Part shown: in pieces, positions 46,013 to 54,738 of the stretch
How positions within the stretch are numbered: position 1 is the first letter of the stretch
Layout of the letters: every line of letters begins with the position of its first letter
DNA from: Sphingobacterium athyrii
GTDB lineage: Bacteria; Bacteroidota; Bacteroidia; Sphingobacteriales; Sphingobacteriaceae
Reading direction: 5' to 3'
Assembly: GCF_003071065.1 (NCBI RefSeq)
Contig: NZ_QCXX01000001.1
Coordinates: 1,360,971 to 1,424,970 of the forward strand
Length of the DNA: 64,000 bases
Made by a program: the position numbers and the translations under genes
Notes under the pieces: generated by a model
Seen by the model: the letters and a program-made list of their open reading frames with translations, nothing else
Database searches by the model: none
Told to the model about the DNA's origin: nothing

Positions 46013-46072
46013 AAAAAAGCCCTAGAGCGGGGAACTCTAGGGTCTTAGCCATATATTAACCTATTTTATGAA
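46013..46072 (-). ncRNA. Candidate small RNA A (UUCCCC-loop hairpin)
   Basis: Read on the minus strand, TTCATAA at 46072-46066 starts a leader with TAGGTTAATA and TGGCTAAG, then a perfect 8-bp stem CCCTAGAG/CTCTAGGG with loop TTCCCCG, then CTTTTTT. TACTTTTC just before the leader resembles a -7 box. Leader and loop are shared with the RNA candidate at 47083, but the stem sequence differs. It is more than a simple terminator because a stronger terminator already closes the upstream gene. Confidence 0.5.
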
Positions 46073-46142
46073 AAGTATTTGCATTAATAACGTATTATTT
46101 GCACAACTTATTTTGTACGATGTAAAAAAAAACAATAATCAT

Positions 46143-46180
46143 AAAAAATCCCGTTTGTAAATCTACAAACGGGATTTTTT
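46143..46180. terminator. Terminator of the DsbD-N-like gene
   Basis: A perfect 14-bp stem (AAATCCCGTTTGTA, 46146-46159, with its inverse at 46164-46177) around AATC, extended by A/T runs. It lies 20-50 bases after the stop of the minus-strand gene at 46197 and works on either strand. Confidence 0.9.
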
Positions 46181-46196
46181 CACGCTAAATATTTTA

Positions 46197-46646
46197 TTAT
46201 TTAATCGATACCGCAAAGGCGTATTCATCTGGAGGAAGACATTGCGATGCATCACATGCTTGCCATTCTACCGTACCTTTTACTGTTGCTGCTCCTTTTT
46301 TCAAAGCAACCTTTTGTTGAAAGATTACTTCATTTGTAAAATATCCTACATCCATTTTAAAAACCTCTTCGTGCTTTACTTTTGGTTTTGGTTCTGCAGT
46401 TTTACCTGTTAGGGCGTAATCCGCTGCTTTAACAAAATTAAATGAAGTCGGAATAGGCCCCCCATCTTTTACATTTTGCGAATAGATATGCCAGCCATTT
46501 TGAATTGTCGCCTTGACATAGACTATAGCCTCTTTGTTATTTAGTTTTTTACTGGCTACAGTCCATTTTACAGGTTTGTGAATTTGAGCAAAGGCGCCAG
46601 TTACCATAAAGATAACCGCAGTCATTAACAATACTAATTTTTTCAT
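46197..46646 (-). CDS. Secreted DsbD N-terminal-like (PF11412) protein
   Basis: 149 residues with a signal peptide (KKLVLLMTAVIFMVTGAFAQ). The mature part is the immunoglobulin-like disulfide-exchange domain of DsbD: IQNGWHIYSQNVKDGGPIP, then WQACDASQCLPPDEYAF with the redox Cys pair separated by five residues. It lacks the membrane and thioredoxin parts of DsbD, so it would pass electrons to periplasmic partners with help from another protein. Confidence 0.88.
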   Translation of the reverse strand: MKKLVLLMTAVIFMVTGAFAQIHKPVKWTVASKKLNNKEAIVYVKATIQNGWHIYSQNVKDGGPIPTSFNFVKAADYALTGKTAEPKPKVKHEEVFKMDVGYFTNEVIFQQKVALKKGAATVKGTVEWQACDASQCLPPDEYAFAVSIK

Positions 46647-46786
46647 TTTTTATATTTATTTTGGTTTATTGCGCAAGATTTCCATATTGGTCTCCAACAA
46701 CTTTATTTCTTAGGCGCCAATATATTTTACATAGGCTTTATCAATTTCCGACAGAAACATTAAAAGAGTTACATTGAATAAAAAGA

Positions 46787-46817
46787 CAAAAATATCCACA
46801 ACAATATTCGTTATAAA
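46787..46817 (-). promoter_or_regulatory. Promoter of the DsbD-N-like gene
   Basis: On the minus strand TATTTTTG (46794-46787) fits the TAnnTTTG -7 box, and TTTA (46817-46814) lies 19 bases upstream as a near -33 box. The predicted leader is about 130 bases. Confidence 0.5.
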
Positions 46818-47055
46818 CAATATAAAAGACAATAACATACAGCTAAATCAAAAAATTTTATTGAAAACAGCAGGAAAAACAACATAATCTACACTTCGAT
46901 ACTATTTTTTTAATCTTCTTACCTGATTTTTTTTGTCTTCTAAAAAAGGGAAAGCAATAGCAACTCAGTTATCATTTTACCCAAAGACCTTTATTGCGAT
47001 TATAAAGTTCGTAACAACAGATTTGTTACGTTATAAGATGCGGGAAAAATAATCT
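46818..47055. other. Intergenic region between DsbD-N-like gene and RNA B
   Basis: AT-rich DNA. The only notable element is the perfect inverted repeat CGTAACAA (47010-47017) / TTGTTACG (47023-47030) with a 5-base spacer, 26 bases upstream of the sigma-54-like element. It could be a regulator site for RNA B. Confidence 0.45.
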
Positions 47056-47072
47056 TTGGCACAAAAATCGCA
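47056..47072 (+). promoter_or_regulatory. Sigma-54-like promoter upstream of candidate RNA B
   Basis: TTGGCACAAAAATCGCA matches the -24/-12 consensus TGGCAC-N5-TTGCA with one mismatch and exact spacing. Initiation would fall near 47083, where the RNA-like leader starts. Sigma-54 use is inferred from the sequence alone. Confidence 0.45.
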
Positions 47073-47082
47073 ATATTTAAAA

Positions 47083-47148
47083 TTCATAATTTAGGTTAAT
47101 AATTGGTTAGGTTAAAACGCTTGAAGTTCCCCACTTCAAGCGTTTTTT
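47083..47148 (+). ncRNA. Candidate small RNA B (UUCCCC-loop hairpin)
   Basis: The leader TTCATAAT-TTAGGTTAATA-ATTGGTTAGG is 23/29 identical to RNA A. A perfect 13-bp stem AAAACGCTTGAAG/CTTCAAGCGTTTT (47114-47126, 47134-47146) encloses TTCCCCA and ends in T-run. No protein gene on this strand lies upstream for it to terminate, so it is probably the end of its own ~65-nt transcript. Confidence 0.55.
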
Positions 47149-47410
47149 ACATCACACAACCGTAATATACTAACATTCAAAAAAATTAGAACACACTCAA
47201 ACATAATTCAAATCGCTGCAAACACAGCAGAAAAGAACGTTTTAAACAATTAATTCCCCTTCCCCATGCTGACATAGTGCTGTCAATATCCATGATTATC
47301 TTTGTCATAGAATAAAAAAAAACAGAACAATCTTTCATTTGTTCAAATGAGTGGATAAAAATTAAGAGCATCGTATCAAAAAGTATTAAATTAATAGATT
47401 CAAAAACAAG
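47149..47410. other. Intergenic region before the DinB gene
   Basis: About 260 bases with no recognised element; it should hold the DinB gene promoter. A minus-strand frame here (47186-47428) has no support. Confidence 0.35.
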
Positions 47411-47908
47411 ATGAATACACTTCAACAACTAAAATCTGAACTTGAAAATGAGTACCAGATCACCAAAAATTTTATCGAACTTTTTCCTGAAGGCAAAAAT
47501 GACTATGCTCCACATGAAAAAAGCATGAAAATCATGCCCCTTGCTACCCATCTCGTGGAGGTGTTCGAGTGGCCAAGTACAATTTTGAAAACGTCCGAAC
47601 TGGATTTCGCTGATGGCGGGTATAAGCCTACAATCCTCTCAACACGGGAAGAGTTGCTCAATAAACTAGACCAAGATTTCGAGGCTGGTAAAAAAGCTAT
47701 AGAAAATGCAACGGAAGAGGATTTAATTCCGACTTGGACGATCAAGAATGCAGGCCATCAATTGGCGAGTTGGACAAAATATGAAGCAATCCGTCATTCT
47801 TTAAATCAGATCACACATCACAGGGCGCAATTGGGTGTTTATTATAGGCTGAATAATATTCCCTTACCGTCAAGTTACGGACCTTCTGCTGATTCACAGA
47901 ACTTTTAG
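47411..47908 (+). CDS. DinB-family protein
   Basis: 165 residues forming the DinB/YfiT four-helix bundle. The metal-binding histidines are likely those in MPLATHLVEVF (~46), in KYEAIRHSLNQITHHRAQL (~133-143). DinB proteins are thiol- or damage-linked metal enzymes of largely unknown substrates. Single gene with its own terminator. Confidence 0.88.
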   Translation: MNTLQQLKSELENEYQITKNFIELFPEGKNDYAPHEKSMKIMPLATHLVEVFEWPSTILKTSELDFADGGYKPTILSTREELLNKLDQDFEAGKKAIENATEEDLIPTWTIKNAGHQLASWTKYEAIRHSLNQITHHRAQLGVYYRLNNIPLPSSYGPSADSQNF

Positions 47909-48434
47909 TATAGTCTAACATACTAAAGTTTTTTGAATGAATATGCATAAAAACAGTCCGCGATCGACCTTCACTTATGATCTAAGACTGTTTTTATATA
48001 ATTTCGCTATGCTCCTGGAAAGAGACAAGTTCGCTATTGGGAGCTTCATCCGAGCATGCGGCGTGCCGTAGTGGGGACAGCGTCAGGATGAATCCGTGGT
48101 GTTTCCATAGTGTGTCCGAGGTGAGTCCGTGTTATACTCTCTAAAACCACGTTCACATGATGGCCAGACTATCCTAACACCTGCACTCAGGTATGCTTAA
48201 AGCTCGAATCAGACACGAATAATTCTCAAATAGTTACCGAAAATAGTTCAGATACTTGGACTCGCATGCCGGAAACACGGTCTTTTGAGGTTAATAACCG
48301 TCCTGTATCCATCAATCACACGAAGCGTCAATATAATGGCATAATTTTTGAAAAAAAATCAATTAACCAATTAGCGAATTATACTAAATAAGCTAGAGGT
48401 TCAAAGCAAATATAAGAAGCAGCATATTTAAACC
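47909..48434. other. Terminator and GC-richer intergenic segment
   Basis: ATAAAAACAGTC (47947-47958) pairs with GACTGTTTTTAT (47986-47997) and ends the DinB gene. From ~48010 to 48330 the sequence is more GC-rich than the surrounding intergenic DNA and contains near-repeats (ATGAATCCGTGGTGTTTCC, GTGAGTCCGTGTTATACTC). No frame of useful length or RNA was recognised; it may be a dispersed repeat. Confidence 0.4.
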
Positions 48435-48440
48435 TTGATT

Positions 48441-49058
48441 ATGATTATTTTCGGAACAAGAACAAAGTTACTACAAAACAACTCCAATGCAGCTGTTGGG
48501 ACTTGCAATTATTGCAACACAGTCGGATCCTTATATGCCTACAAACAGGTAAAATATTTTCACATCTTTTGGATCCCCATTTTTCCATATCGTACAGAGA
48601 TTATTAGCGTATGTAATCATTGCAAAAAAGTGAATTACCAACGTGAGATTGATCCCCAAACCCTTGCAACAATCCGTTCAAGTGGTATGCCGAAGACACC
48701 CGTTGGATATTTTTCCGGATTAATCCTAATCGGCCTTTTCTTCGGATCTGCGGCAGCAGCGGGAATATCCGGATCCATTAAAACAAAAAAATACCTGGAA
48801 AGTCCGGCCGCTGGTGATGTATATGAAATCAAACGGAAAGAAAACGGAAAGTCCATGTACACGTTATACCGCGTGGCTAATGTCACGACGGATTCCATTA
48901 CTTTCGATGTCAATGACTACGAAGCAGAGGGAACAAAAGGTCTTCGTAAATTGAGAGAACAACGCGGTGATAGTTATTCAGAAAAGATTACTTTAGCCCG
49001 CACGGAGGTGGTCAAAATGGAAGCTGACAATCAAATATCTACGATAGAAAGAAAATAG
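48441..49058 (+). CDS. Zinc-ribbon membrane protein, function unknown
   Basis: 205 residues. A zinc ribbon is formed by CNYC (~22-25) and CNHC (~58-61), with aromatic KQVKYFHIFWIPIFPYRTE between. One transmembrane segment follows (GLILIGLFFGSAAAAGI, ~94-110), then a soluble C-terminus. Resembles the zinc-ribbon_15-type proteins. Role unknown. Confidence 0.75.
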   Translation: MIIFGTRTKLLQNNSNAAVGTCNYCNTVGSLYAYKQVKYFHIFWIPIFPYRTEIISVCNHCKKVNYQREIDPQTLATIRSSGMPKTPVGYFSGLILIGLFFGSAAAAGISGSIKTKKYLESPAAGDVYEIKRKENGKSMYTLYRVANVTTDSITFDVNDYEAEGTKGLRKLREQRGDSYSEKITLARTEVVKMEADNQISTIERK

Positions 49059-49089
49059 AACCGGTGCTTATGCAAAAATCCGTTCTTAA

Positions 49090-49331
49090 ATGAAAAAACT
49101 TATTATTCTAGTAAGCCTTATCCTGCTGAAATTTATCATTCAGTATCAATTGATAAGTTCAATATATGACTTACATCGGGATGAGTTTCCATTAATTCCA
49201 TTACAAACAGCTATGCAAGAGAATTTGGAACTGTGATTTTCACATTCATCAATGCAAAAATCAATATCAACCAACGAGTCAAGAACGAAGTCGAACAAGA
49301 ACAACGACAACATATGCTGCCCGTTAAATAA
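49090..49331 (+). pseudogene. Internally deleted relic of a family-39-type glycosyltransferase
   Basis: The frame from ATG 49090 gives a first transmembrane helix and YDLHRDEF, the start of ArnT/GT39-like glycosyltransferases, then diverges and stops at 49234-49236. The next frame carries NSYAREFGTVIFTFINAKI and a polar tail to TAA 49329-49331, like the C-terminus of the same family. About 400 codons between are gone and the ends are out of frame. Confidence 0.6.
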
Positions 49332-49352
49332 AACGTAATATAGGACCATCAA

Positions 49353-49904
49353 ATGAAAACATTATTATGGCAGGGAATCGCTTTCCCCTCTTTAGAGTAT
49401 TTCAGCATACATGAAAATGAAGATTATCATGTTGTGGCATCAAAAATAATAGGTTCCTATCAGCAAAAAATTTATTCGGCCTCCTATCGACTGATTATAA
49501 ATAAGCAGTGGGAGATCAAGGAGTTTTTTATTGATTCCGAGGTCAATGCTGTCAAAAACACCCTCACCGGGAGAAAAATAGATACCAATTGGGAAATCAA
49601 TCATTCCGTCGATCCGAACTTCAAGGGTTTTCAATATATAGATATCTCTTTGACTCCATTTACGAATACGTTGCCAATAAACAATCTACAGCTTGAAATT
49701 GGTGATTCAAAAGAAATAGATATCATGTATGTCGACCTGATCAACAGCGATATCAAACCTGTTCGTCAACGTTATACAAGGACAGATTTACACGAGTATC
49801 TGTATGAAAATATAGTTAGTGATTTCACCGCTCATATTCAGGTAGATGAGAACGGTTTGGTCCTCACCTATCCCGGTTTATTCGAAAAGATAGCGGAAAA
49901 CTAG
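49353..49904 (+). CDS. Putative glycolipid-binding (PF06475) protein
   Basis: 183 residues, no signal peptide. It begins LLWQGIAFPSLEYF and ends VDENGLVLTYPGLFEK, with the family hallmark LTPFTNTLPINNL and QRYTR in the second half. PF06475 proteins have a barrel like lipocalin-type folds; their biochemical role is unsettled. It follows the glycosyltransferase relic by 21 bases, perhaps its former operon partner. Confidence 0.8.
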   Translation: MKTLLWQGIAFPSLEYFSIHENEDYHVVASKIIGSYQQKIYSASYRLIINKQWEIKEFFIDSEVNAVKNTLTGRKIDTNWEINHSVDPNFKGFQYIDISLTPFTNTLPINNLQLEIGDSKEIDIMYVDLINSDIKPVRQRYTRTDLHEYLYENIVSDFTAHIQVDENGLVLTYPGLFEKIAEN

Positions 49905-50152
49905 TCTCGATCATCCCAAAGCAGAGCCAACGTAAAAACTTCGCTCAATGTGATTCTGTGCTGTCCGACCGACAAACTGAACAGAACGCTTATAGGCTTT
50001 ATTATAGTGTTATTAGTATAGCTTTTTTATTACCTTCTTTTACGCAAAATATATCTATATTGGCTCCGAGTTTTTTCATACCAAATAGATAAATTCTATT
50101 GGGCAAACTCCTAAACACACAATCTATTAAGAAATCACAAAAAAGAACTTTC

Positions 50153-52441
50153 ATGTTTAAAGCTATTTCACTGATCCTTTTATTATTTGTATGCTATTGG
50201 CCGCAAACCAATTTTGCACAAGAAAAAAAACCTATCCCCCAGCTGATCCCTTTTCCCGAACAACTGGAATCATCTGCGGGTTTCTTTCAACTAGCGAAGG
50301 GAGAACTCTCCTATACTATTGATCCCGACTTCTCCACAAATTCTTTAGATCATTGGATAGATCGATCGCTGTTCGGAAACATCTCCAAAAAAAAGACAGC
50401 GCATGCCAACGCAGCACTGAGATTGATTAAAAAAAGTAAGATTTCCAAGGAAGGTTATGAACTAACAATTGATCAAAGAGGAATTGAAATCTCTGCTTCT
50501 ACCGATCAAGGGATTTTTTACGGATTACAGACAATACAACAGCTGTATCTTCTAGCTAAACCCAATGGCAGTATTCGTTTGCCATATCTGTCAATTAAGG
50601 ATCAGCCAGCATTTCAATGGCGCGGTGTGGAACTAGATGTAGCGCGGCACTTCTTTTCAAAAGATTATCTATACAAATTTATTGATCTCCTGTCATTCTA
50701 CAAATTCAACAAGCTTCATCTGCATCTTACAGATGACCAAGGTTGGCGTATCGAAATAAAAAAATACCCGAAGCTAACATCACAGGGTGCCTGGAGGACA
50801 TATAACAACCAAGATTCGGCCTGTTTTGTCAAAGCGAAAGAGAATCCGGACTTCAATCTGCCTCAGGAATTCAAACGCATCAACAATGGACGTGAAGAAT
50901 ATGGCGGTTTTTACACCCAGCAAGATATCAAAGATATCGTGGCCTACGCCTCAAGCAGACATATCGAAATTATTCCGGAGATAGACATGCCGGGGCACAT
51001 GATGATCGCAACCCAAGCCTATCCTGAATTATTGTTGGACAGTCAGACGGCGGGCTGGGGGAAACAATTCTCTGTACCGATCAGTCCCTGGAAAGAAAGC
51101 AGTTATACATTTATTGAAAATGTGCTCAGTGAAGTCATTGCGCTTTTTCCATCTCCCTATATTCATATCGGCGCTGACGAGGTAGAAAAAGATTCATGGT
51201 CGAACTCAGAAGCGGCCAAGACATTTATGAAAGAACAAGGCATCGCCAATCTCCATGACTTACAAAGCTATTTTGTCAAACGTGTTAATAATTTTATACG
51301 TTCGAAAAATAAACGTAGTATAGGTTGGGATGAAATACTTGATGGTAGCTCCGATACATCAATGACGGTCATGTATTGGCGGGGATGGGTTAAAAACGCA
51401 GCTCGGGAGGCGGTCAATCGTGGTCATCGAGTAATCATGACACCGACCAATCCCCTGTATTTTGACTACCTGCCTAATAGCAGCAGCCTCGATGCCGTCT
51501 ATAATATGTCCGTAATCCCCTCAGACATCTTAAAGGAAAAATCAGGTCTAATCCAAGGAGCACAGGCAAATATATGGACGGAAATGATCCCATCGACAGC
51601 ACGGTTAGAATTTATGATTCTGCCCAGGTTGAGCGCTCTGGCGGAACGGGTCTGGACTAACAAGTCATTATATGAAAGCTATAGAACTAGATTAATCGCC
51701 CACTTTGGGCTTTGGAACAAGATGGGACTACGCTACCGTATGCCAGATTTAAAAGGCTTCGCTGATAATCAGGTGATTGTTGATGGACAATCCATCTTGA
51801 AAATTGAAAATGAACTTCCGGAAAATGCTATCCATTACACTATTGACGGAAGCTTACCAACTCAGCATAGTCCCGTGTTAACTGATTCACTTATCGTCAA
51901 AAAAGAAGGAACCGTACGCTTCGCAACAATATCTTCTTCGGGAGCAAAAAGTGAATTGTATCAAGTAAACTTAAAAAATGACTCCTGGAAACGGGGAGTC
52001 TCTGAAGGGATAAAGAATATAAGTCCAGGATTAACCGCAACGTTTTTTAAAGGCACGTTTACAAACACAGCGGCAATAACGGGCGAAACAGTACGCAAAG
52101 AAATTATCGAAAATATCCATTTGAGTGATACCATCAAAATGCCTGCCTTTGGCACAAAAATTTGTGGTTATTTATATGTAAAAGAAAAGGGAATTTATAA
52201 TTTCTATTTCACTTGTGACGACGGCGGTGTCTTGCGCATTCATAATCAGGTGGTCGTAGACAATGACGGACAACATGCACCAATCATGAAAAGTGGACAG
52301 ATCGCCCTCGAATCCGGATATCATCCGATAACCGTTGACTTTTTAGAAGCCGGCGGAGGCTTTACACTAAAACTTCAATATAGTGTTAACGGTTCTAAAG
52401 TCACAGACATACCCAATGATTGCTTCTTTCATAAAAATTAG
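50153..52441 (+). CDS. GH20 beta-N-acetylhexosaminidase with C-terminal PA14 domain
   Basis: 762 residues with a signal peptide (FKAISLILLLFVCYWPQTNFAQ). The N-terminal GH20b domain (~25-150) precedes the TIM barrel (~152-500). The catalytic pair is Asp342-Glu343 in HIGADEVEKDSW. A chitobiase-type domain (~560-610, IHYTIDGSLPT) and a PA14 domain (~630-760, FYFTCDDGGVLRIHNQVVVD) follow. It removes terminal GlcNAc/GalNAc in the periplasm or at the surface. The ATG at 50153 starts the signal. Confidence 0.94.
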   Translation: MFKAISLILLLFVCYWPQTNFAQEKKPIPQLIPFPEQLESSAGFFQLAKGELSYTIDPDFSTNSLDHWIDRSLFGNISKKKTAHANAALRLIKKSKISKEGYELTIDQRGIEISASTDQGIFYGLQTIQQLYLLAKPNGSIRLPYLSIKDQPAFQWRGVELDVARHFFSKDYLYKFIDLLSFYKFNKLHLHLTDDQGWRIEIKKYPKLTSQGAWRTYNNQDSACFVKAKENPDFNLPQEFKRINNGREEYGGFYTQQDIKDIVAYASSRHIEIIPEIDMPGHMMIATQAYPELLLDSQTAGWGKQFSVPISPWKESSYTFIENVLSEVIALFPSPYIHIGADEVEKDSWSNSEAAKTFMKEQGIANLHDLQSYFVKRVNNFIRSKNKRSIGWDEILDGSSDTSMTVMYWRGWVKNAAREAVNRGHRVIMTPTNPLYFDYLPNSSSLDAVYNMSVIPSDILKEKSGLIQGAQANIWTEMIPSTARLEFMILPRLSALAERVWTNKSLYESYRTRLIAHFGLWNKMGLRYRMPDLKGFADNQVIVDGQSILKIENELPENAIHYTIDGSLPTQHSPVLTDSLIVKKEGTVRFATISSSGAKSELYQVNLKNDSWKRGVSEGIKNISPGLTATFFKGTFTNTAAITGETVRKEIIENIHLSDTIKMPAFGTKICGYLYVKEKGIYNFYFTCDDGGVLRIHNQVVVDNDGQHAPIMKSGQIALESGYHPITVDFLEAGGGFTLKLQYSVNGSKVTDIPNDCFFHKN

Positions 52442-52446
52442 ATAAG

Positions 52447-52473
52447 GCCGCCCCCAATAGGGCGGCTTTTTTT
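52447..52473 (+). terminator. Terminator of the GH20 gene
   Basis: GCCGCCC (52447-52453) pairs with GGGCGGC (52460-52466) around CCAATA, then seven T. Confidence 0.9.
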
Positions 52474-52488
52474 ATATCTTTTGAAAAT

Positions 52489-53157
52489 TTATTTTTTCCT
52501 TGTCATCCAGCCCATATAAATAGCTGATTGAAAAAAACGCACCGGAGCCTCAAAGCCTGCTTCAACACATAAGGCGGCAAGCCGGTCCTCAGGCACATGC
52601 AAAAGTTCCTTCTGTATCCTATTCAATCGATGATCGATCTGTTCTTCGGTAATATCATCAGGCAATAGGAGTCTTAGAATTTTCAGATTTTCCCTGATCA
52701 TCCGTTCATCCCCGGTGATATCCAGCATCACAAACAATGCTCCTGAGATTAGCCTATCACCGATTTGCTTCAGCAATTCTAATTTGCTCCCATTATCTTC
52801 AAGAAAATGAAGAACCAACAATAGTGTGGCCGCATCGTATTTTCTGTCAACCTCCAAATCACTGACTAACGCTTCAATAAGCCTAACGTTCGTATATCCC
52901 TCAAGTTTCTGTCTGGCTTGCTGAATCATTTCCGGCGAAGGATCTATACCTGTTACATTCCATTTCTTTTCCTTAGCTACAAGTTGCTGGATCTCATTAC
53001 CGGTTCCACAGCCAACAACCAATATTTCGCTCGGGTCCGAATCCCAAAACAACTTGGGTAAAAAATCCAAAAAATACCGGTAATTTGGTATCCAAGCTTC
53101 TACAAACTGATCGTAGCCACTTGCTCTTTCATTTTCAAATAATTCTACTTTGCTCAC
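52489..53157 (-). CDS. Class I SAM-dependent methyltransferase
   Basis: 222 residues. The SAM loop is ILVVGCGTGNEIQQL (motif I), followed by VTGIDPSPEMIQQAR and DAATLLLVLHFLED (motif post-II). C-terminal strands end with FFQSAIYMGWM. The substrate is unknown. Single gene converging on the GH20 terminator. Confidence 0.88.
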   Translation of the reverse strand: MSKVELFENERASGYDQFVEAWIPNYRYFLDFLPKLFWDSDPSEILVVGCGTGNEIQQLVAKEKKWNVTGIDPSPEMIQQARQKLEGYTNVRLIEALVSDLEVDRKYDAATLLLVLHFLEDNGSKLELLKQIGDRLISGALFVMLDITGDERMIRENLKILRLLLPDDITEEQIDHRLNRIQKELLHVPEDRLAALCVEAGFEAPVRFFQSAIYMGWMTRKK

Positions 53158-53508
53158 ACTTCAAAAATATTACTGAACACAAACTAATTAAACACTGAAT
53201 TTATTGCTACTATAAAGATAGCTGAATTGAGCCAAAATCTATTTCGATTACAAAAAAGTATATTTAAAAGACAATTCGACCAATGGCCGCTGGCTGTATT
53301 CATCGGGAATGGATTACCCGACAAGAATCATTATAATTGAAAAACACATCGTCTTCCATCGAGCACTGTATGGAATCAAAACTTTTACTATCTTTATTAT
53401 ACTTAGCCAGAGTTATGATAACGACAAATCTAGAGCGATCTATTTTAATCAGATGCAATTCAGACAATTTTGTTAAAGTCATACTCGAAAACATATTAAC
53501 AATACAGT
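53158..53508. other. Intergenic region with a start-less coding-like frame
   Basis: A plus-strand frame is open from 53231 to the TAA at 53474-53476 without a good early start (IYFDYKKVYLKDNSTNGRWL, then YSSGMDYPTRIIII). It looks like part of a decayed gene. Short frames on the other strand overlap it. No RNA or terminator was seen. Confidence 0.35.
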
Positions 53509-54066
53509 ATGAGCTTTTTAAATTTCTTAAAAGGACAGCGTAGATTAAGTCAGATTGACGTCAGTGAAGACCAAGATTTTGTTGATCTACAATTAACCAT
53601 AACAAAGAGCTGGAATGATGAAAATTTAAATTACATTATTCAGGCAAAGGGTCTTTGGGAAAAAGAAACCGTTGGCATCGAAGTCTCATTTCGACGTGAT
53701 ATGAAACTAGGAATTGTAAATACAGAAGTTGATAAAAAAAGATTTTATCAAGAAGGGGTTAGCTTTTACTCTATGGGGGAATTAAGTGATAATTTTACGA
53801 AGGCTTTAAGTGCATTGTTTAAAACTGAAGGTAGCTCTTTCAGGATGAATGAGACCGTAGTCTCTACGGCATTTGTGCTCAGTGGCCAGCCTGAATATTT
53901 TGACGAAGAGTATATAAAGACCAAAATTTTCTTCGACGACACAAACAAAAAAGAGAATTATGCAGAATGGTATGTGAATATTGACCTAAAAAATAGAATT
54001 CTAGAGTTAAGGGAAAAAGATCCGGAATACCGAAAAAATATCTTGAATATGTTGACGATTATTTAG
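53509..54066 (+). CDS. Hypothetical protein
   Basis: 185 residues with no signal peptide and mixed strands and helices (ITKSWNDENLNYIIQAKGLW, WYVNIDLKNRILELREKDPE). It resembles immunity- or SMI-like hypothetical proteins of Bacteroidota only in size and composition. No family was recognised, and there are no operon partners. Confidence 0.65.
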   Translation: MSFLNFLKGQRRLSQIDVSEDQDFVDLQLTITKSWNDENLNYIIQAKGLWEKETVGIEVSFRRDMKLGIVNTEVDKKRFYQEGVSFYSMGELSDNFTKALSALFKTEGSSFRMNETVVSTAFVLSGQPEYFDEEYIKTKIFFDDTNKKENYAEWYVNIDLKNRILELREKDPEYRKNILNMLTII

Positions 54067-54369
54067 TTTTCATATCAACACATCTTATGACAACTAATAT
54101 TCATCGAATAAGCTCCGGATATCCGTGCCCCATCTTTGATCTCTTTTTAATACGCCAAATACTATTTATCCGTTAAAAACCTAGCCGTCATTAAAAGAAG
54201 TCGTTTAAATACCCGAATCGCATTCGGTATACAATGACGACTCAACCTTTTGAAATATTTGCTTATATTAACAAAAAGGGTATTTTTTACTCTAAAAAAA
54301 ACAAGTATTTACCCTCTACCCTGCGTATTTGTTTTTATCTATTTTAGCCCTACCTTTTAAAGCTACCAT
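54067..54369. other. Structured leader region before the response regulator
   Basis: CGTCATT (54186-54192) can pair with AATGACG (54233-54239), enclosing CCGAAT-CGC-ATTCGG (54213-54227). AGTCGT (54199-54204) can instead pair with ACGACT (54237-54242), which would break the outer stem. The segment could be a terminator or attenuator ~130 bases upstream of the ATG at 54370. Confidence 0.4.
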
Positions 54370-54738
54370 ATGTCCACTAAAACAATACTCATGCTCGATG
54401 ATGACAAGCATGTTCTTGAAGTATGTACGATTATTCTCGAAACCATAGGTTATCGTATCGAAGTATCCGAGACTTCCCATGATATCATTGAAAAAGTGGA
54501 AGAAGTACAACCTGATTTAATTCTAATGGATAATTGGATTCCTAAAATTGGCGGTGTTGAAGCAACACGACTGCTTAAATCTCACCCCTCCTTCCGGGAT
54601 ATCCCAGTCATATATCTCTCAGCAAATACGGATATACAACAATTAGCCAAACAAGCAGGAGCAGACAATTATTTAGCAAAGCCGTTTGACCTTGAAGATT
54701 TAGAAAATATGGTGGCAGATTTATTATGTTGTTCTTAA
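54370..54738 (+). CDS. Stand-alone response-regulator receiver protein
   Basis: 122 residues, a CheY-like domain only. The acidic pocket is MLDDDKHV, the phospho-acceptor Asp54 in LILMDNWIP, Ser/Thr in IYLSAN and Lys in YLAKPFDLEDL. With no output domain it acts by protein contact. No kinase is adjacent. Confidence 0.92.
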   Translation: MSTKTILMLDDDKHVLEVCTIILETIGYRIEVSETSHDIIEKVEEVQPDLILMDNWIPKIGGVEATRLLKSHPSFRDIPVIYLSANTDIQQLAKQAGADNYLAKPFDLEDLENMVADLLCCS

